Source of the DNA: Castor canadensis
Lineage: Eukaryota; Chordata; Mammalia; Rodentia; Castoridae
Assembly: GCF_047511655.1 (NCBI RefSeq)
Contig: NC_133386.1
Coordinates: forward strand, 79,301,501 to 79,365,500
Reading direction: 5' to 3'
Length of the DNA: 64,000 bases
In this document: in pieces, positions 45,601 to 58,369 of the stretch
Layout of the letters: every line of letters begins with the position of its first letter
Numbering within the stretch: the first letter of the stretch is position 1
Translations under genes and position numbers: made by a program
The notes under the pieces: model-generated
The model's input: only the letters and a program-made list of their open reading frames with translations
Told to the model about the DNA's origin: nothing
Databases searched by the model: none

Positions 45601-46760
45601 GGCAAGGAATAATTCTATGACACTGGATTACATTGGGGAGGAAATGAGGTCAAAGATGAAAAAACAAATTTTTTCAATTGTGAAAGACTTGAGAATATTG
45701 TATGCGGGTGGGAAGAAACCAGTTGATGTGGGAAGATTAAAATATAAGAGAAAGGGAAGAATGAATGAGCTGGTTTCTAAGGGTATATAAAAAGGAGATC
45801 CTGCATTCAGGTGAAGAAACTTGAGGTCTCCTCTTTTGAGGAAGGAGAGTTAAAAAAGGCAGAACAAACAAATGTATGGGTTATGAGCAGGCAGTTCAAG
45901 ACTTCTTGAATAGAATAATGGTTTCTCTATTATCTGTGATGTAAGAGATGAGATAATCTGCTAAGAATGACAGAGGATAGGAGACTTTAAGAGAACAGAA
46001 GTTTGGAATCCGCTATGGAAGATGAGAGAGATTTGATTGGAATATCATAGAAGGATTATTGCAAGCACTATAGATCTGATTGGAGTCAAAGACCATTAAT
46101 TTTCATCAGACCACTGGTTGTGTTTTGTGATGTTTCTTTGGCTGTTTTGCAGCCTTCGAATATAGATGGGGTAGATATGTGGATTGTCCAGAATTGGGAT
46201 TTTTGCTATTCTACAGCAATTGGAAAAACAATGGATTAATATTATAAAGATTATTGCTAAGAAAATGTTAATGTAATGAACTGTGGAGTTCTACATGGAT
46301 AGTGAAAGAAGTGAACACAGGAAGGCACAGATAGGGAGAAAGTAGAGTGCTCAAGTGGTTGAAAGACTTGGTGAAGATGAAGAACCTGTATTGAGAATAC
46401 ATGGTAAAGTTTTGATAAATATGGGGCAATTTTCCATGAAACCTATAGGCACCCTGGGTACTACAGAGTGTTAAATGTAATATGGTTAGAAAGTGTGAAC
46501 TTCCAAAAAGAAGGGAATTCCACATGAAGATTAGTGATGATAAGAGGTAAACGGGACCTGGATTCTGCTTCCTTATTCTGAGATACCAAGGGCATGGGAC
46601 CATTGTCTATTTGTGATTCCTAGCAGGTAATGTTCAAGGATGGAATGAGGTTTTAATTAAGGCAAGAAGATGAGTCAGTTTAGAGGAAAGGCTAGGGATT
46701 GAGGGCTCCAGGAGGTATAATGAAAGTATGGGAAAAAGGGAGGACAGTTAGAAGGTAGGG
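45600..46760 (+). repeat. Probable second copy of the ancient repeat seen at 39.7 kb (downstream part)
   Basis: Purine-rich text with 'gagatgagataatctgctaa', 'ggctgttttgcagccttcga' and 'gatggggtagatatgtgg' reminds me of the downstream part of the same ancient family. Similarity is low and the call is from memory. Confidence 0.35.
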
Positions 46761-47429
46761 TCAGGACAAGGAAGTCACAGAACACTGTAATAATGCACAC
46801 TTCTAATTTGGTTGCTTTAAAGGGGAATCATGATAGGCTAGTCCATGTTCTCCAACCACACATATCTATTTAACGACTGTTATAGAAGCAAAGGCAAACT
46901 AAAACCTTTAAGATTTAATAGTACCAAATGTTCAGTCACACTGTATTGACATGCATCCTTTTATGATACATTTATTGCAAAATGAAATTTTATTTTCACA
47001 ATAAAATGCATTTAAAGGAAGGAAAAACTATAGAATCTACTTTGAACATAAAATGGAATTCAATGTAATACCAAAGCCAATAATAGTTTCTAAAGTAACA
47101 TCTCTGGGCATAGATGAGTTTACTTCAAAATTATCATGGTCAGTGGAAATTAAATGGACATTGACTTGAGAAAATTGATTTCCAGAAAGTGAGTCATAAA
47201 ATTGGAACTCAATCTTATAGTTATAAAATGCCCTAGAATTCTCAGTAATCTACAAAGCTATTACTAGGAAACTCAGAAATAAATAAGTCTCTTAGGAAAT
47301 GTAGTTTAAAAAATAGAAAAGGTAGTAAAGCCACTGAGGAAAATTGCTGAAGTAAAATATTCAAATGATGTGTTGTACTGCACAGGTCAAATCAGAAAAG
47401 GAAGCATTAGATTTAATATAGTGCCTTGT
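46761..47429. other. No gene or clear repeat seen
   Basis: Unrecognised AT-rich sequence. Confidence 0.4.
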
Positions 47430-47507
47430 AATATATATATATACACAAAAAAAATCTGCATCCATATATATATGCATATATGGCCTTAATATAAAATAAT
47501 TGTGTAT

Positions 47508-47550
<43 letters not shown>
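47430..47550. repeat. TA-rich stretch followed by (CA)n microsatellite
   Basis: Short (TA)n runs near 47,430-47,482 and about 20 clean CA units at 47,510-47,550. Confidence 0.93.
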
Positions 47551-47552
<2 letters not shown>

Positions 47553-47737
47553 AACCACTTTGTTAGAAGCATGGCAGTGACAGCTAAAATTCCTTTCCTC
47601 TCAGTGATTAGAAGAAAGACTGCACCTATCCTCAGAAGTATTTATTTAAAAGCTCTAAAACATTAACCTTTAAGATATTACTACAGCATAGAAATATTAG
47701 ATAATTGGCATTTACAAATCCAAAGAGTTGTTTTTTG

Positions 47738-47820
47738 TCTTGTTCCACTACTGGGAATTGAACTCAGAGCCTTGTGCATGCTAGGCAAGCACTCCACCAC
47801 TGAGCTACATCCCTAGCCCA
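47738..47820 (-). repeat. ID-like SINE
   Basis: Complement of an ID-like monomer with well preserved text: 'ctgggaattgaactcagagc', 'gtgcatgctaggcaagcact' and 'ctgagctacatccctagccc'. Confidence 0.8.
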
Positions 47821-48784
47821 AGACTTTTTCTTAATACTGTAAGACTACATGGGAGCTTTCTGTTCTTTAAAGAAGTTATTTTCTTAGAAAGATAAATACC
47901 ATCATAAGCTATGAACCCTGTAAAATATTTATGGCTTTCATATGTACATGTAAATGTACAAAAGGTTTTTTAAATTCTGAACATTTTTTTGTAGCTTGGT
48001 AGTAAGAGGTTCTCTTATCAATCACTTTGTTAGTACCTTCCCTGTTTTCTTTTTCCAGTTCACTCATTCAAAAAATAGTTTTGGGACACCTACTCTATAC
48101 CAAGCACTGTTCAGTAAAGTAGATAGAAACACCATTCAGAACTCTGCAGTTAAAGAAGATGAAACAGGCTTTTGTGGAAGACTTTTTTCATTAGTTCCAG
48201 ACTTACAAATCCTGTCTGCATAGACATGGCCACTTGGAGGATCCCCAGGCTCCTTGAACTCACTCTGTCTGAAGAGAGTTCAGTGTCCATTCTATCAGCA
48301 AAACCTGATTGGCTCCTTGTATTCTTCCCTGAATGATGAAAATCCTGAGCACAACACATCCTGTTGAAACACTCTATGGCTCTCATGCCTAAAGCAATAT
48401 TTCAAAAAAAAAAATCTTTGAATGCACTACACAGAGATGAATAAGTTTGGAAAGAGCAGAGGCTAAAATTATAACTACAATCATGAAATTTTTTTTCAAC
48501 TCTCCCAATGATATTTTTAAATTCATAAATATTTGCATATTAATCTATAATATCTCTTTATTTTTCCTGTAAGATGTTTTAACATTTTTCCATCCATCTG
48601 AGTAGAATTTTTCCTTGACAGTTCTCTAAATATACTTGATTTTATTAGGCAAATAATCACATATGTTTTCTGGCTTGTTGTATCTTTGATATCCATGTAG
48701 TAGAAAAGCACAAACATAGAGGATGAAACTCAGACTTTGCTGTACTCATACAGCAAAGCTGTACTCTACTAATACTCATGAGGA
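47821..48784. other. Possible L2 fragment near 48,060-48,130, otherwise nothing
   Basis: 'acacctactctataccaagc' followed by 'actgttcagtaaagtagata' resembles a common L2 3' phrase. No gene recognised. Confidence 0.4.
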
Positions 48785-48965
48785 GGCAGTACAGCTAATG
48801 GTTAGAAACCTAGGCTCTGGAATTTAATTGCTTTCTTGAATCCTAATTCTGTTTTCAAGCTGTGTGATCTTGGACAAGTTATCTAACCACTCTGAGCTCA
48901 TAAAATAAGAGCTGTAAGAACATTCTCTCTAAAATTGTTATTAAGACTGTGAAATAAATAAAGCA
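48785..48965 (+). repeat. MIR SINE
   Basis: 'cctaggctctggaatttaat', 'ctgtgtgatcttggacaagt' and 'tatctaaccactctgagctc' follow the MIR core, ending in 'ttattaagactgtgaaataa'. Confidence 0.8.
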
Positions 48966-49034
48966 GAGCAGATATTCAACAGCCCAGTCACCAAGCCAAG
49001 CCCTTTACTTATTTCATAGTCTTAATAACAATTA

Positions 49035-49225
49035 AATTCTAGAGCCCAGGTTTCTAGCTACTTGGAAGGCAAAGATCAGGAAGATTGAGGTTTGAAGACT
49101 GCTCAGGCAAACAGTTCACTTGACCCTATCCAAAAAATAACTTGAGACTTGGGGTGTCTCAAGTGACAGATTACCTGCCTAGCAAAAGTGAGGCCCTGGC
49201 TTCAAACTTCAGTACTGCAAAAATG
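49035..49225 (+). repeat. Composite SINE, sense, lacking its first bases
   Basis: B1-like 'tttctagctacttggaaggc' and 'gatcaggaagattgaggttt', then ID-like 'cttggggtgtctcaagtgac', 'gattacctgcctagcaaaag' and 'gccctggcttcaaacttcag'. Confidence 0.75.
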
Positions 49226-50714
49226 ATATTGTTACATTGAAATAACGAATTAGGGCTCCTTCGCCTGAGAAAAGTTATGCTTAGCTAAATAACTTTGCCA
49301 TTGCTACACTGTGAACTTCAGCATACTCTTTACACACTACAGTTTGGAGCCCATGTATACTCATTTGGAGCAAATGTATACTCTTGATCTTTGGGCCCAT
49401 TTTTTTGGTCAGTCTCTGAACAGAATCACAAGCAAATAAGCAGGCTAAATGTGAGTCCACAATATATTCCAACTTTATTTTAATCTGCAAACAAACAAAT
49501 GGGATTCAACTCCTACCTGAGAATAACTCTTCAGAGTTATTTACCCCTCTTCTGCTCCTGCACACCATCTTAAAGACCCTGTGTTCCACAGCTGCTTGCA
49601 TACCAGCTTCCAAAATGCTCCCTTCAGATTGAGTTCCATGTGTCTTTTTTTATTTCACTACTTTAATTCCTTCTTTTAAAGCAATCTGACAGCCTCTCTA
49701 TCCTTTTATCTCCCTCTTACCTTTTCTTATCTCTTTTGTCCCCCCAGTTTTTCCAATTTTGTATTTCAAGGCTTAAGTAATCAAGTTAGCAAACTTTCTT
49801 TTCGTTGTAAGAAGATGGGTATTACTAGAGCAACTGTGCATTGCATGAGAGTTAAAAACATGTCCCTCTTAGCAGCACATTTATTTACTTGTTTTCTCAT
49901 TTGCTGGATGGGTATTTCTTTGAGAGCGTGTCATATTTACCCTTTAGAATGCAATATCCAACAAAGAGTCAGACACAGAATGACACTCAATACTCAAATG
50001 ATTACAATTATTATTTTCTATAAAGAACTTCTTAAGTAGAAATGCATGAAAAAATGAGCTCAGTTTAATCTTTAACACAAGCAAGAATACAAATGAACCA
50101 TAAGAAGCCTGCTGAGATTTAAGCATTCTTATCCATTGACTACTATCTGTCATAAGAGACAAGCGCATTCTTAGCACTTGGTCAGACCATCTTTTTCTTC
50201 ATCTCTGTCTAGGTATCAACTTTGTCTATGGTATGTCTGTTTGTAGGTCACTGTATAAAGTTGATAACTTCACAAACTTTGTGAAAAGTTTGAGTGAATA
50301 AATTCAACTCTAGCCACTTTTGGATTCTGAGTTTGCTGAAGTTCATAAAGCCAAAATGCTCATTATGAAGTAGGGCCATCCAAGATTGACATGGCTGTCC
50401 TACCACAAAATTAGATGCCAAAGGCCATGGTCAATTCATGTTATCCATGCCCCCCTCGGCTCTTTCTTTACCTTCACTTTAGCCTGAGTAGAGTTTTTCT
50501 TTCCTGTCCTCTGCCATCTTTGTAACCACAGCTTCCACAATATTCACTATTGGAATCTTAGGAGGAAATAGTTATGGGAACTTCTATGCTGAGGGCATCA
50601 CAAAACATTTGATCATTTAATAAGACCAAAGCCCCCCAGTATCTTTAAGATGAAGCATTATCTGGTAATAAAATCAACAAACATATATACAATGTGTGTT
50701 ATCAGGAATAGAAA
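49226..50714. other. No gene or clear repeat seen
   Basis: Short open frames only; nothing recognised. Confidence 0.4.
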
Positions 50715-50815
50715 TAAAACTGGATTCTTTGAGGAGAGGGACTCTTTCTTTATGTCTCCACCCAATAGTTTAGCACTTGATCCACAGCTGCCAGTCAATA
50801 AATGTTAAATGAAAT
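50715..50815 (+). repeat. L2-like 3' end
   Basis: 'ggagagggactctttcttta', 'atagtttagcacttgatcca' and 'cagtcaataaatgttaaatg' fit the common L2 3' terminus. Confidence 0.6.
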
Positions 50816-51376
50816 AATAAGCTAAATTTAATCTTACCTCATGGAGCATATAATACTGAAAACACCAATATTGATATATATAAGAAGAGAAGCATTCCAA
50901 TGTGATGGGAGCAAGAAAAAGGGGAAGAGAATAACATTGGTAGGAAAAATGTTCTGATGCTTCCCATATTATGTGGCTGAGTTCAACAGTAGCACTCATA
51001 AAATGAAAAGCCTTATAATATATTTATATGCCAAAGTTTTGATTGCAGGTTGCTGTTCACAGAAGGAAACTAAAATTAGAAAGAAACCGCCTGGCTTTTG
51101 ATATGAAGGAAGAATATGTTTTTTAACAACATACTTACAGGAAAAACCAAACCCAAAAGACAGAAGAAATCTCCATTCTCCTAAGACACTGGGTGGAGGA
51201 TGTTTCACTGAATGAGGTTTTCGTGCAGATTTTAGTAAAGTAAAGAGAAAGAACAAAACAGGGTAGAGCAAGATGAATATGAAAGGAAGAAATGTGATCA
51301 AACCTGACAAGTCTTTTGTTCAGAAGAAATGCCTTTACTTTTTATTCAAAGACCTACAAATGACCTTCTCAGAGGG
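50816..51376. other. No gene or clear repeat seen
   Basis: Unrecognised sequence between the L2 end and a young L1 tail. The 104-codon minus frame at 50,996-51,310 has no recognisable domain. Confidence 0.4.
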
Positions 51377-51390
51377 TATTTAACCATATT

Positions 51391-51863
51391 TATTTATTTA
51401 TTTTTAATTGTTTTATTATTCATATGTGCATACAAGGCTTGGGTCATTTCTCCCCCCTGCCTCCACCCCCTCCCTTACCACCCACTCCGCCCCCTCCCTC
51501 TCCCCCCCACCCCCTCAATACCCAGCAGGAACTATTTTGCCCTTATCTCTAATTTTGTTGAAGAGAGAGTATAAGCAATAATAGGAGGGAACAAGGGTTT
51601 TTGCTAGTTGAGATAAGGATAGCTATACAGGGCATTGACTCACATTGATTTCCTGTGCGTGGGTGTTACCTTCTAGGTTAATTCTTTTTGATCTAACCTT
51701 TTCTCTAGTTCCTGGTCCCCTTTTCCTATTGGCCTCAGTTGCTTTTAAGGTATCTGCTTTAGTTTCTCTGCGTTAAGGGCAACAAATGCTAGCTAGTTTT
51801 TTAGGTGTCTTACCTATCCTCACCCCTCCCTTGTGTGCTCTAGGTTTTATCATTATTTAGCCA
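51391..51863 (-). mobile_element. Young 5'-truncated L1 tail with 14-bp target-site duplication
   Basis: Complement of the 3' UTR of the 42-45 kb subfamily, including the C-rich strand of the G-rich tract at 51,450-51,525 and a T-rich tail at the left. 'tatttaaccatatt' repeats exactly at 51,377-51,390 and 51,864-51,877. The text is nearly identical to 44.8-45.24 kb, so this is a recent insertion. Confidence 0.9.
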
Positions 51864-51877
51864 TATTTAACCATATT

Positions 51878-52969
51878 GCTGTGAAACTAAGGAGACATTA
51901 CTGTCTCAGATTCTTTTTTGTTTAAAATTTATCCTTAGATCATTCATCTCTTCTTTCATTCAGAACCTCTAGCATATAAAACCTTGACCTAGTAAATTTG
52001 TATGTGAGAGAACATTCGGACCTTAGGACAGGTCTTGGAGAGACACTTAAACCATTCTAATCCCCTCAGAGGGATTAAAGCAGATTTCCCTACACTACCT
52101 ATCTACTTAATAGCTTTTGGTGTTAGCAACACTTTTGCGCTTTTATGGTATTGACATTAAACATGCTGAATTATGGTGCCACAATATTATGGTTTTGACT
52201 TCTCTTTATTGTGATCAGCTCTATATGGCCAATGAGACTGGAATGAGAGTGGAAATTTTTATCTTACTTCTTAATAGACCTGTATAATTAATCATGAAAT
52301 TGAAGACATTAACCTCAGATTTAAAAATAGCATTTAATTTTTAAATATATTATAGAGTAAAAAATTATAATGAGATATTTTATGACTCTCGAAAACAAAT
52401 TAAGCCAGAAATTAAGATTTATCTCCAAGTTTAGGCTGAATGTGTGAGTTCTGAGACACACTTGGCACAACCTCTTCTTGTTCTGGCCATTTGATACTGA
52501 AATCTGGATTTGGATTTGATATAAAGAGGTTGCATAGTTTTTGCCCAACAACTTTATGACATGGTTCTCTAGTTCTTTGGCAAAATTCTCACCTTCGAGT
52601 TCACTGGTATATGGAATAAACTGTCTGAAATCTGGTGGGAATAGGGAAAATGGATATTTTGGATAATTCCATAGTCTGCTGAACAACTATATGCTGTGTT
52701 TGTGGACTGTCAAGTTCTAAGTAATAGAAAGTAACATTTCCTTGGGATCTTTTGATGCTTTCAGCTTAGGTTTATCTCTATCTTGTCCTCACTAAACTGC
52801 CAACCCTTGAACATATCCTGTACTTTCATACTTCTTTACTTTGTACATGCTCTTTATTTTGTCCAGAAATACTTTTCCCCTTTCTGTGAAGTCCTGAGTT
52901 CCCTCAACAGACTTTCTCCCAAGTTAACTTATTTGCTCTTATATCGCCCATAACACTTTAAAATTTGTT
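51878..52969. other. No gene; weak L2-like text near 52,890-52,970
   Basis: The 121-codon minus frame at 52,321-52,686 has no recognised domain or context. 'ctgtgaagtcctgagttccc' and following text resembles L2. Confidence 0.4.
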
Positions 52970-53470
52970 ATCTCCCATAATGTTATTTTTATTACAGTAA
53001 AATACACATAATATGAAATTAATCATTTTAAACTGTCTTAAGCATTTTTAATTGACTGGCATTAAGTACACTCATACTGTGTGCAAAACCCACCACCATC
53101 CATCTCCAGTACTTTTTTCATCTTTCAGAGCTGCAACATTTTACCCATTACCCTGGCAAGCACTACTCTACTTTTTTTTTTTGTCTCTATGAATTTGACT
53201 ACTCAAGATACTTCATATTAATGGAATCGCACAGTATTTGCTATTTTTTTATGAGTGGCTTACTTCACTTAGCTTAATGTCTTCAGTATTCATCCATGTT
53301 GAAACATGTTTCAGGATGTGCTTCATGTTTAATATTGCATTTTGTGTATACACCATATTTTGTTTATCTATCATACCTTGGTGGACATTGGTTGTTTGCA
53401 CATTTTAAGTGTTCTGAATAAGGCTTCTATGATCATTGGTGCACAGATATATGTTTAAGTAGTGATTAGA
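52970..53470 (-). mobile_element. Ancient L1 (L1M-like) 3' end, antisense
   Basis: 'attacagtaaaatacacata', 'ttcacttagcttaatgtctt', 'attcatccatgttgaaacat' and 'ggtggacattggttgtttgc' are in the order typical of old antisense L1 3' ends. Confidence 0.75.
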
Positions 53471-56400
53471 AAGGAAAGTCCCCTCTCTGATTTCTTGTAT
53501 TTGTCAATTTCCCTGGTATAAATACTCTATCAGGATTAAATTCAAGTTAATAAAATGATATTACTGAACATGGAGTTAGGAAGAGATAGTAAGGGGTAAG
53601 GGCCTGGAATTATTTTACTTAGTATTTCTAACACCTGGTGTATACTAAATATTCAAGTCTCACTTAAATTTTATTTGATAAATATTTTCGGTAACTTCTA
53701 TTTTGCAAGAAATTGTGCCAAGGTGCTGAGTACACTATGATGGAAAAAAAGTATGGTCCTAGGTGCATGCATCTTATAATCTAGAAAGAAGGGTAATGAT
53801 ACAGGGGATAATAATTACCCATTTTATAAGTGAGATGTCAAGTACAGTAACAGAATAGCTTAAACAGTCTTATTGAAAAAAAGAAAAAATTGGGGAAAGA
53901 AACCATGGTACATCTACACATGAAGAAAGGGGAGAAACATGTGCAAAGGCCTTTAGGCAAAGAACTCGGGCTTTTTAGAGGCGCTTAATGGAGATTGTGG
54001 CTGGGGTAAAGGGAGAAGGGGAGAGTGGCTCACAGTGAGATTGGAGAGGTTAGTGGGGGCATATCATGCATGGTCTTGGGAGCCACTGTTGGACATTGAA
54101 ATTGTATTCAAAAGAAAAAGTCATTTATGGATTCTAAAAAAAAGCAAGCATAATTTGATTTTAATGGACTTTTTTTTCTGGCTGTGTGTATAAAGTTGAT
54201 TAGTGGAAAGCTGTTGATGAAGTGGGAGTCCAGTACAAAAGACTGAGTCTTCTTGCTATAGGCAAGATAAAAGTGGGCAGATTTGAGACTCCATTTTAAA
54301 GGTAAAACAGTAATACCTCACAATGGATTGGATATCAGGCTTTGGGGTTTCAAACTGTCCTTTGGTGAATAACTTTGGGAAAAGAAAGAAAATATATAGC
54401 TCACTTTTTTAAAAAAAAGAAGACGTGTGCCAGCTAGTCCTGAGCTAGGCATTTTGAGTGATATGAAAGAGAAGAATGCTGTCTTCATACATACAAATTT
54501 ATGCTTGAATGACACATAGGCTTTCAAGTTGTAATACCAGAGCTTATAAATATGTGAACTAATGCTGTATTTGAGGTTGAGAGCCTATGTATAAAAAGAT
54601 CCCAGTGAATGAATTAGGGGTGAAAGTTTCAGAGCCCAAAGCCCTTACAAGTATGGGAAGCTAGAAAACCACAGAGCCTGTCTGTTTGGTTGCATGGGAG
54701 GTGGACAGGAAGGCAGCCTGCCCAGCTGCAGAGCTGCTGGATCTAGATTAGTGAAGAGCCAGCAGGAACTGGCATCAATACCATCAGATATTTGGTGACT
54801 TATAGTTTATAAACTGCTCTTCCTTGATTTATTTCATTCAGTTCTTATCATGAAATAGGTAAAGCACAAGTACTATTCCCTTACTTTATAGACAGCAGAT
54901 GGACTATTTATGATGATATGAATGATTTGTAGAAAAAGGACTGTATTGATTTCACTCAGTTGGAAAACTATGACAAGTTTGGGCGTGGGGAAGTGGTCAT
55001 GTTTATTTTTAGAGTCATGTGGCATATGTCATTTTCCTTTCGCACTACATGGATATCAAGCAGCCAGAGTCCAGAGTTCCTAGTTAAGAGGCTTGGGCAC
55101 TCATTCCCATGTTGACTCAGTATTCTAAATTATTTATAAAACCACTGTGAACCAGAGAAAACCTTGTAATGATGATTTCCTTTTGAAGTAACTACACGAT
55201 TTGATAAAGCTTACAGATACTGACTACTATGTTCAACATATTACCAAGATTACCAAATAACCAAAGTATGACTTTTACATGATTTACTAATTATATCAAG
55301 TTTTTAAGATCATTTTGTCTACATCATAGTTCTCATCAATATTCTGTAAGCAGTTTGCAGGTATGCATTTCATCAAGAAGGTAGTAGTTAGCACCAAATT
55401 TAGAGGGCTAGAAAATATACTTTACATGTCTCTAATGAGATACTATGTTTTATATTTGAGTCTCTGAACTTTCTCTACAGATCTTTAGTGTAGGGATTAC
55501 AATTTTTTGAACCTGAATTTCTTAATTAGACATAATGTTCTATTATAAGGCCATTATTTGCATGTAGCTCATATGTGTTCATATGTGTGTATATTTATCT
55601 CTGGGTTGTCTATCTATGTATCTATCTATCTGAATGTTTTAAGTCAACAAACATTTATTAAAGTTTCACTAGGAACAAACCTTGTCGATGAATACAGAGA
55701 ACTCTTAGCATAAACGTGATGAGTATATTAAGCATGAGAGAAGCAGAGATAGGGAAAATCAAAGAGGTGAGGAATCTCTGTGGTTGTAAGTATCCAGAAA
55801 CACTTTCAACATTTAGGAAGCATCTAGAAGAATGGGTTGGATTTTCCCAGATACAGATGGAAGTAAAGAATAGTGCTAGCAGTGTATAACAGTGAAGACT
55901 AAGTCCCAGAAATGAGAAAAAGATAAATGTATTCAGAAAACCAAGTGTAATAAAAGTTTACAGATTCCTTAGATACAGCTTGTGTGGTAGAAGTAATGCT
56001 GGGGAAAAGTTTAGGTCAGAATAAAGTGTGTGAGCTTAATTAGGTAAGTATATATGTAACTACTGAAATATATGTGCCATAGAAAAGTGAGGAAAAATCA
56101 CAGTGACTTTGAAATATGAATAAGATTAGAGTTTGGAAAATCAGTTTCTATGAGATTGACTAAGACAGAACTCTAAGAATCCAACTAGTGATAATAAGGC
56201 CTCATCACGGATAAGAGCAGCTAAGATGAAAGAGGGAGTGAGTGGGATAGATCATTTTTAATGACAGTGATACATAGCTGACTCATGGTCAGATAGGGTT
56301 ATTTTTGCCATTAAGTACATTTAGTCAGTGATTTTTTTTTACCTTATACCAATGCAGTATGCTTTTCTATGCAAGTGCCTTTTCTACTCTGTATGAGATC

Positions 56401-56981
56401 AAAATTGTGAGGAGAAGAAGAGGCAGAGAAGATTCACCATTTTCCTCTGTTCACTGAGCTAATTTTGCTGACCATTTGTTTCCTCCTTGGCTGCTGATAG
56501 CCTTCTGAAGCTGGGACAATGGAAAACTTTAACTGTAAAGAGCCAAGATTAAATAAACAGAAAGAGTTAATTTGTGCAAATAGCACAGCACTGAGGTTAA
56601 GGGCAGGAAGTTCTGATAGATATCATCAGATTAGAGAAAGGTCCAGAAGTTGATTCCAAGTCTCTATCTCTACCTCTTTGACAAATCTGTTATCTTGTAG
56701 CCCATCTCAAGGCTCAGTAACCCTTTCCCTTGACCTTCATGGGCCCTTTAGACCATTTAGATCAACACATGGGTAGCTTAGTATCTAGTCAATAGTCAAC
56801 CAATACTGGTTGAGGTTCAGCTTGACAATCTACTCTAACTACTTTTTCCTAGTGCTTCCATTTTCCCTGATCAGGGACCATACCTTATTATTTGTCTTTG
56901 AAATCTCCACATCTAAATTTGATTCCAGGTTCCTGACACATAATTTGATGAGTAACTCAACTTGGATAGCCACTATCATTG
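53471..56981. other. Long stretch without genes; traces of ancient repeats
   Basis: Near 53,990-54,300 the text ('gggagccactgttggacatt', 'ctggctgtgtgtataaagtt') resembles the ancient repeat at 39.7 kb. Near 53,680-53,770 and 55,640-55,690 there are L2-like phrases ('caacaaacatttattaaagt'). A short (TATC)n lies at about 55,612-55,632. The remainder is unrecognised and no coding region is supported. Confidence 0.4.
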
Positions 56982-57345
56982 CTATGGTCTGAATTCTTTT
57001 GTTTCCCCAAAATTTATATGTTGAAACCTACCCTCCTAAGTGGTTGGCAATTAGACGGTGGAATCTGGAAGCTTTGGCAGCCAATTAGGTCATGAGGGCC
57101 CTGCATTCATGTCTTTTGAAAAAGAGACCTCAGAGGATTTTCTAATCCCTTCCATCAAGTGAGAACCAGCTAGAAAACAAGCTTCATTTATGGACCAGGA
57201 AGTGGGCCCTCACCAGAACTGAACAATTGCCTTGATCTTGGACTCCCCAGTCTTCAGAACTGTGAGAAATAAATGTATATTGTTTAAAAGTTACCCTATT
57301 TGTCCATATTTTGTCAGAGCAGCATGGACAGACTAAGACAATCAC
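56982..57345 (+). repeat. ERVL-MaLR-type LTR
   Basis: Starts 'gctatggtctgaattctttt', then 'aaaatttatatgttgaaacc', 'caattaggtcatgagggccc', 'gaccaggaagtgggccctca', 'ccttgatcttggactcccca', 'cagaactgtgagaaataaat' and a terminal 'acagactaagac'. This matches a MaLR LTR. It is a solo LTR. Confidence 0.8.
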
Positions 57346-58369
57346 TCACCCTAATTTTCCTGAAACTCTTTTTGTCAGTTACTTATTATTCCCCAGCTAG
57401 TCCCCTCTTGCTGCCTCCTTGTGTTATGATTTGAATGGAAACATCATATTATCCAAAGGCATCATATGGGAATTTGCAACTGTATGTCCCCTGTCACTCT
57501 GCCTTCACAAGGATTTCTTCTATCAAATCTGTACCTCTTGAAGGACAACTCTGGTGTTACTGAGTTTGTCTGTTTGTTGCTGAGTTGAGAATGAAAAAGT
57601 AGTTTCTAGAAGTTAGGCCCACATGAGGAGCTATGGAAGTAAAGGACAATCTTATGCAAGAGATAAGGGAAATGTGAAACAAACTTTGCCAACTTTGCAA
57701 TTTGCTAATTTTTTTTTTAACATAGAAAGTTCAACCTTTAGTTACTTCTCTGGATGAGAACTGAACTCCATATAATTCTTGTTCTTTTCCCTTATCAAAA
57801 GTTATTATTAAAAACAAAATAGTGTATATTTTCATAGTAACATATTTGTAGTACAATATTTAGTCTGACAGAAAGCATTTTCTTGACCTAATAATGTAAA
57901 AAGAAGATTCTTTCATTGAAATGGTAAGTAATATGATTACCATGTTATGCAAATGCAACTTGATACTTCTTGATCGCACAGGTAAGGGTGTTTTCATCTT
58001 TTATATGAGTTACACAAATTGTTTGCACAATATATAAAGGTTGTGACTCTGTGGGTGATGTGTGTAGGTATAAGTTAGTGATATTTTTAAGGAAAAATGT
58101 GTAACTATTTGCAGTGGAGTAACCAAATAATGTGATGATAGCCACCTTCTTCCTTTAAAAGGAGGAAGAAACCATTGACTGCTGAGCCTGGGCTAAACCA
58201 TATCATCCTTTAAATATCCTTTTAGTTATATACTTTGATTTCCTCCAAAAGTTGTCTAGGTGAGGATATGTGCAAATGCTTTCTCTCTTCTGTTCTTCTC
58301 TGGAAGGAATATAGAAACCCAACTGTATTTCTACTGTAGGGATCAGGGAGTACTTTTATATAGTTAGGT
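57346..58369. other. No gene or clear repeat seen
   Basis: Unrecognised, AT-rich. Confidence 0.4.

Noticed and set aside
52321-52686. 121-codon minus-strand open frame as a gene or retrocopy
   Set aside because: It contains protein-like text (FRQFIPYTSELEGENFAKELE) but I found no family, no tail, no flanking duplication and no frame extension. Left as unrecognised.
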